Assembly (NCBI RefSeq): GCF_004363655.1
Contig: NZ_SNZH01000001.1
Coordinates: forward strand, 520,451 to 584,450
Reading direction: 5' to 3'
Origin: Tahibacter aquaticus
GTDB taxonomy: Bacteria > Pseudomonadota > Gammaproteobacteria > Xanthomonadales > Rhodanobacteraceae
Length of the DNA: 64,000 nt
Shown: positions 59,838 through 64,000 of the stretch, one piece after another
Numbering within the stretch: position 1 is the first letter of the stretch
Layout of the letters: each line of letters begins with the position of its first letter
Made by a program: the position numbers and the translations under genes
The notes under the pieces: generated by a model
Database searches by the model: none
What the model was told of the DNA's origin: nothing
The model's input: the letters and a program-made list of their open reading frames with translations, nothing else

Positions 59838-62800
59838 GTGAAAACCATCACGATCCATCGCACGCGCCTGTTTCTCGCCGCATCGCTGGCCCTGGCCGGC
59901 CCGGCGTATGCGCAGGTCGGCGTATCACCCCATTTCGACGCCGACTACGCACTGCTGAAGAAGGACGCCAGCAGCCCGGGCGAGCAGGGAATGTCGCTGG
60001 TCCACGACTACGGCGCGTTCGCGCTGTGGCGCGTCGACGCCACCCATCGCGCACGCATCGCCGCCGGCCACTGGCGCGAAGTCGCGACGCTGACCGACCG
60101 CAGCGTCGCGCTGCCGGCCGGCGCATTCACGCCGGGTGCCGCCGACACACAGACGGCAGCAGCAGGAACCGGCGTCTACCTCGTGCAGTTCGTCGGCCCG
60201 ATGACCGACGCGTGGCTGGATCGTGTGCGGGCAACGGGTGCCACGCCGTTGCAGTACATCAACAACAACGCCTACCTCGTGCTGGCCGACGCCGCGGCCG
60301 GCAGGGCGCTGGCCAGCCTGGCGACGCGCGGCGAGCCGCTGCGCTACTCGGCGCCTCTGCCGGCCAGCCAGAAGCTGACGCCGGAAGTGGCGCGGTTCGC
60401 CGCGCAAAGCCCGAACGGACACACGCGCCTGACCGTCGTCGTCGCCGATCACGCGGGCGTCAGCCGCTCGCAGAACCTCATCGCGAGCCTGGACACCGAT
60501 CCCACGAAACGCGCCTGGAGCAACCTGCGCGGCATGCTCGCGCGCGAGGTCGACCTGCCGGTCGCGCGCATCGGCGAAATCGCCGCGCTCGGCGACGTGC
60601 TGTCGGTCGGCCTGGCGGTGACCGAGCGGCGTCTGGACGAAAAGCAGGCACAGATCATCGCCGGCAGCCTCAACCCCGCGCAAAGCGGTCCGTCGGCGCC
60701 CGGCTATCTGACCTGGCTGAACGGACTCGGCTTCTCGGCCAATCCGGCCGACTATCCGGTCATGTCCATCGTCGACGACGGCGTCGGCGACGGCACGGCC
60801 GTGGCCGGTGCAGGCGATGCGAACTTCACGGCGAACGGCGCCGGCATCGATTCGCGTGTCACCTACGCGGTCAGCTGCACGACGGCCAGCGCCGCCGGCA
60901 TCGCAGGCCACGGCAATATCAACGCCTCGATCGCGGCCGGCTACGACGATCGCAGCGGCTTCCCGTTCCGCGACACGGACGGTTTCCGCCGCCGCGAAGG
61001 CATCAACCCGTTCGGCCGCGTCGCCAACGTGCAGATCTTCGGCCCAGGTTCGTCAGGCGCCTGCGGCATCGGCCAGGAAGGCCGCATTGCTGTGCAGCAG
61101 GCGCAGAACGTACGCATCTCCAGTAACTCCTGGGGCCTGGGCAACATCTTCGGGCCGGCAACCGGCTATATCGCCGAATCGCGTGCCTACGACGTCGGCG
61201 TGCGCGATGCCGACCTGACCGCGCAAGGCAACCAGCAGATCGCCTTCATCTTCGCCGCCGGCAACTACGGCCCCGATCCGAACACCGTCGCCTCGCCCGG
61301 CAACGCGAAGAACGTGCTCACCGTAGGCGCCTCGGAAAACCAGCGCCCCGCCGACGAAGACGGCGCCTGGACCGACGGCTGCAACAGCACGCCGGCCGAG
61401 GCCGACAACGCCATGGACGTCGTCGGCTTCTCGTCACGCGGCCCGACCGCGGGCGGCCGCACCAAGCCCGAAGTCATCGCACCCGGCACGCATATCCAGG
61501 GCAGCGCGAGCGTGGCCGCGGGATATAGCGGCGGAGGGGTCTGCGACAAATACCGCCCCAGCGGCCAGACCGCGGTCGCCGCATCCAGCGGCACCAGCCA
61601 CTCGGCGCCGGCCGTCGCCGGCGCTGCGACGCTGGTCTATCGCTATCTGCAGACCGCGTATGCCCAGGCTGCGCCGAGCCCGGCGCTGATCAAGAGCTAC
61701 CTGATCGCGCATCCGACCTATCTGACCGGCGTCTCCGCCAACGACACGCTGCCATCGTTCGCCCAGGGCTTCGGCATGCCCAACCTGGCCGCCGCCTTCG
61801 CTTCCACGCCTGCGCGCGTGCTGATCGACCAGACGGAGACGCTTGCCGACACCGGCAGCAGCTACGATCTGCGCGGTGCCATCGCCGACAGCACCAAGCC
61901 GGTACGCGTGGTGCTGAGCTGGACCGATGCGCCGGGCGCTGTGAATTCCCAGGCGCCGCAAGTCAACGACCTCAACCTGAGCGTCACCGTCGGCGGCGTC
62001 ACCTACGTCGGCAACCGGTTCAACGGCCAGTGGAGCAGCGCCGCCGGCGGCGCGGCCGATGCGGCCAACAATACGGAAGTGGTCTACCTGCCGCCTGGCA
62101 CAAGCGGATCGATCACGGTGAATGTCACCGGCACGAACATCGCGGGCGACGGCGTGCCGGGCAATGCTGACACGACCGACCAGGATTTCGCCCTCGTCTG
62201 CAACAACTGCAGCCAGAACCCCGATTTCTTCCTGCTGTCCGCACAACCGGTACAGCAGGCCTGCGGCCTGCAGGCGGCATCGTGGCCGCTGGAAGTCGGC
62301 ACGGTCAGCGGCTATACCGGCACCGTGGCGCTGAGCGCGACGACGACGCCGGCCGGCACCACGCCGGCATTCAGCGTCGCGTCGGGTACTGCGCCATTCA
62401 CCAGCGCGTTTACCCTGACACCGGCCTCCCCGCTGGCCGCCGGCAACTATGCCATCGTGCTGCAGGGTCAGGATTCGACCCATGCGAACACCGGCAACCT
62501 CACCCTGCGCTACAGCCCCGCCGCCCCCGCCGCGACGACGCTCACCGCGCCGGCCGACGACGCGACGAATGTGGCCGTCCTGCCAACGCTGAGCTGGGGC
62601 GCCGTGGCCGGCGCCGTCGAATACATTGTGGAAATCGACGACGATGCGAACTTCGGCAGCATCGACCGCAGCGCAACCGTGACCGGCACCAGCTATACGC
62701 CGGCGGCGCTGACGGGATCGACCGAGTATTTCTGGCGCGTGCGCGCCCGGAACTGGTGCGGCAACGGCGTCGACTCCGCCACGTTCTCGTTCAAGACCCT

Positions 62801-63305
62801 GCCGCTCTTCTGCGCCACGCCCGGCGTGCCCATCCCGGACGACAACCCGGACGGCGTCGCGCTCACGATCACGCTGCCGCCGCTGGGCAATCTCGCCGAT
62901 CTCGATCTGGCCTTCTCGACCAACCACACCTGGACCGGAGACCTGTCGCTCACGCTCAGCAAGGGTGCGACGACGGCCACGCTGATGGACCGTCCGGGCG
63001 AACCGGACAGCAGCCCTGCCGGCTGCTCGGGCAGAAACGCGAACGTCGTGTTCGACGACGAAGGCGCCGACGGCAGCATCGAAGCAGGCTGCGCCAACCG
63101 CGATCCGGCTTATACCCCGGCCGGCGGGCACTTCACGCCGGACCAGCCGCTGGCCGCATTCGACGGCAGCGAGGCCGGTGGAACCTGGACCGTGCTGATC
63201 ACCGACGCGGTCGGAGAGGACACCGGCACCGTACAGTCGCTGTGCCTGCTGCCGACCCTGCAGCCGCCTGCACCGGACGCGATCTTCAAGAACAGCTTCG
63301 AGTAA
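59838..63305 (+). CDS. Secreted S8 (subtilisin-like) serine protease with Fn3-like and P-type domains
   Basis: 1155 residues, GTG start with GAAGGAA before it. Signal peptide (1-25, ...GPAYAQ), long propeptide-like region (26-290), S8 catalytic domain with D313 in IVDDGVGDGT, H358 in GHGNINAS, N476 in AAGN and S587 in GTSHSAPAVAG. Then a beta region (about 630-890), an Fn3-like domain (about 905-990: TLSWGAVAGAVEYIVEIDDD) and a proprotein-convertase-type P domain (about 1000-1140: NPDGVALTITLPPLG, TWTGDLSLTL, GGTWTVLITDAVGEDTG). It ends DAIFKNSFE, a motif shared with two other secreted proteins of the window. It is probably an extracellular protease for nutrient acquisition or antagonism. Confidence 0.9.
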   Translation: MKTITIHRTRLFLAASLALAGPAYAQVGVSPHFDADYALLKKDASSPGEQGMSLVHDYGAFALWRVDATHRARIAAGHWREVATLTDRSVALPAGAFTPGAADTQTAAAGTGVYLVQFVGPMTDAWLDRVRATGATPLQYINNNAYLVLADAAAGRALASLATRGEPLRYSAPLPASQKLTPEVARFAAQSPNGHTRLTVVVADHAGVSRSQNLIASLDTDPTKRAWSNLRGMLAREVDLPVARIGEIAALGDVLSVGLAVTERRLDEKQAQIIAGSLNPAQSGPSAPGYLTWLNGLGFSANPADYPVMSIVDDGVGDGTAVAGAGDANFTANGAGIDSRVTYAVSCTTASAAGIAGHGNINASIAAGYDDRSGFPFRDTDGFRRREGINPFGRVANVQIFGPGSSGACGIGQEGRIAVQQAQNVRISSNSWGLGNIFGPATGYIAESRAYDVGVRDADLTAQGNQQIAFIFAAGNYGPDPNTVASPGNAKNVLTVGASENQRPADEDGAWTDGCNSTPAEADNAMDVVGFSSRGPTAGGRTKPEVIAPGTHIQGSASVAAGYSGGGVCDKYRPSGQTAVAASSGTSHSAPAVAGAATLVYRYLQTAYAQAAPSPALIKSYLIAHPTYLTGVSANDTLPSFAQGFGMPNLAAAFASTPARVLIDQTETLADTGSSYDLRGAIADSTKPVRVVLSWTDAPGAVNSQAPQVNDLNLSVTVGGVTYVGNRFNGQWSSAAGGAADAANNTEVVYLPPGTSGSITVNVTGTNIAGDGVPGNADTTDQDFALVCNNCSQNPDFFLLSAQPVQQACGLQAASWPLEVGTVSGYTGTVALSATTTPAGTTPAFSVASGTAPFTSAFTLTPASPLAAGNYAIVLQGQDSTHANTGNLTLRYSPAAPAATTLTAPADDATNVAVLPTLSWGAVAGAVEYIVEIDDDANFGSIDRSATVTGTSYTPAALTGSTEYFWRVRARNWCGNGVDSATFSFKTLPLFCATPGVPIPDDNPDGVALTITLPPLGNLADLDLAFSTNHTWTGDLSLTLSKGATTATLMDRPGEPDSSPAGCSGRNANVVFDDEGADGSIEAGCANRDPAYTPAGGHFTPDQPLAAFDGSEAGGTWTVLITDAVGEDTGTVQSLCLLPTLQPPAPDAIFKNSFE

Positions 63306-63321
63306 CAACCGCCGGGCAACA

Positions 63322-63349
63322 CGACGGGAAGCCGCACGGCTTCCCGTCG
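63322..63349. terminator. Hairpin between convergent subtilase and maiA genes
   Basis: CGACGGGAAGCC and its exact complement (12 bases) around GCAC, in the 62-base gap between the two stop codons. Placement suits a bidirectional terminator; no T-run is present on either side. Confidence 0.6.
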
Positions 63350-63367
63350 CCGCGAAACAGGCGGTCG

Positions 63368-64000
63368 CTACGGGGCGTCCGGCTGGTTTTCCGGCCGCGC
63401 CCGCTCGAACGCCGGCAGCTTGAGACATTCCGTCTCGATCCGCGCGATGGTCGGAAACTCCGCCAGGTCCACGCCCCAGCGCCGCGCGTTATATACCTGT
63501 GGAACAAGGCAAACATCCGCAAGACTGGGATCGTCGCCTTCGCAGAACTGGCCGGTGGCCGGATTTTCCGCCAGCAGCGACTCGAACGCCTCGAAGCCTT
63601 CGCGTATCCAGTGGCGCGACCAGCGCTCGCGCTCCACCGAGGGCGTGTTGAACTCGCGCTCCAGATACTGCAGCACGCGCAGGTTGCCGATCGGATGGAT
63701 ATCGCAGACGACGATCTGGGCCAGGCCACGCACACGGGCGCGGTCGCGCGCGGTCGGCGGCAGCAGCTTGGTTTCGCCGTCGTAGGATTCGTCCAGGTAT
63801 TCGATGATGGCCATGGACTGGCGGATCACGCGGCCGCCGTCGAGCAGGGTCGGCACCAGTTCCTGCGGATTGAGCTGGGCATAGTCGGCCGAATGCTGCT
63901 CGCCGCCGTTGCCGGCCAGGTTCACCGGCAGGATTTCGTAGGGCAGCCCCTTCAGATTGAGCGCAATGCGTACCCGGTACGCAGCGCTGGAGCGCCAATA
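63368..64000 (-). CDS. maiA: Maleylacetoacetate isomerase (zeta-class glutathione transferase), 5' end beyond window
   Basis: 211 codons to the window edge, frame open at 64000. The visible N-terminal part reads YWRSSAAYRVRIALNLKGL, the zeta-class glutathione site with the catalytic serine, then YAQLNPQELVPTLLDGG and QSMAIIEYLDE. The C-terminal domain has SLADVCLVPQVYNARRW. Usually about 215 residues, so only a few start codons are missing. The enzyme converts maleylacetoacetate to fumarylacetoacetate in tyrosine/phenylalanine breakdown, using glutathione. The neighbouring fumarylacetoacetase would be expected beyond the edge. Confidence 0.9.
   Translation of the reverse strand, partial: YWRSSAAYRVRIALNLKGLPYEILPVNLAGNGGEQHSADYAQLNPQELVPTLLDGGRVIRQSMAIIEYLDESYDGETKLLPPTARDRARVRGLAQIVVCDIHPIGNLRVLQYLEREFNTPSVERERWSRHWIREGFEAFESLLAENPATGQFCEGDDPSLADVCLVPQVYNARRWGVDLAEFPTIARIETECLKLPAFERARPENQPDAP

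Overview
The window is high-GC, densely coded chromosomal DNA from a gammaproteobacterium, most likely Xanthomonadales/Lysobacterales and within it a Rhodanobacteraceae-like genus (Tahibacter/Dokdonella type). This rests on gene content and protein style (WxcM-type fusion, ECF sigma factor with TPR kinases, PilU, secreted proteases ending in an IFK motif), not on a search. I see no rRNA, tRNA, CRISPR array, insertion sequence or prophage.

Left part (1-25.1 kb), mostly housekeeping and signalling: the start of dsbC; a zinc alcohol dehydrogenase; a plsY-birA-coaX-SPOR operon; pgk; two tandem secreted zinc metalloprotease paralogues; a HAD phosphatase; a secreted protein of unknown function; a BlaI/BlaR1-type repressor-sensor pair with a clear operator dyad; fpr and tkt; a GNAT-like unknown; an ECF sigma factor with two tandem membrane Ser/Thr kinase-TPR paralogues; and a dicarboxylate/amino acid symporter.

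Middle part (25.7-55.5 kb), a large surface-glycan locus in two convergent arms. The plus arm holds a HAD-UbiA fusion, a DprE1-like oxidase and, 8 kb further on, a DprE2-like reductase; together these look like a polyprenyl-phosphate D-arabinose donor pathway as in mycobacteria. Between them sit genes for an acetamido-deoxyhexose of the dTDP-Fuc3NAc type (aminotransferase plus acetyltransferase-ketoisomerase fusion), a GtrB-type glycosyltransferase, a GtrA flippase, a large membrane protein and a secreted beta-helix protein. After the reductase come an epimerase, a FAD oxidoreductase, a methyltransferase, a second GtrA, two more multi-spanning membrane proteins and a decayed third gtrA. The minus arm reads: cystathionine beta-synthase, cystathionine gamma-lyase/synthase, Wzm, Wzt with a carbohydrate-binding tail, a sulfotransferase with a long helical tail, a GH99/WbsX-RgpF protein and a methyltransferase. 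My model is an ABC-exported, possibly sulfate-capped O-polysaccharide decorated through polyprenyl-phosphate sugars.

Right part (55.9-64 kb): a YdcH/DUF465 protein, an OmpA lipoprotein with a DUF4398 partner, pilU, a large secreted subtilisin-like protease and the 3' part of maiA.

Most notable for follow-up: the arabinose-donor genes in a gammaproteobacterium, the sulfotransferase-helix protein beside Wzt as a possible chain terminator/ruler, the duplicated ECF-kinase module with a shared upstream motif, and a short C-terminal IFK motif on three otherwise unrelated secreted proteins.
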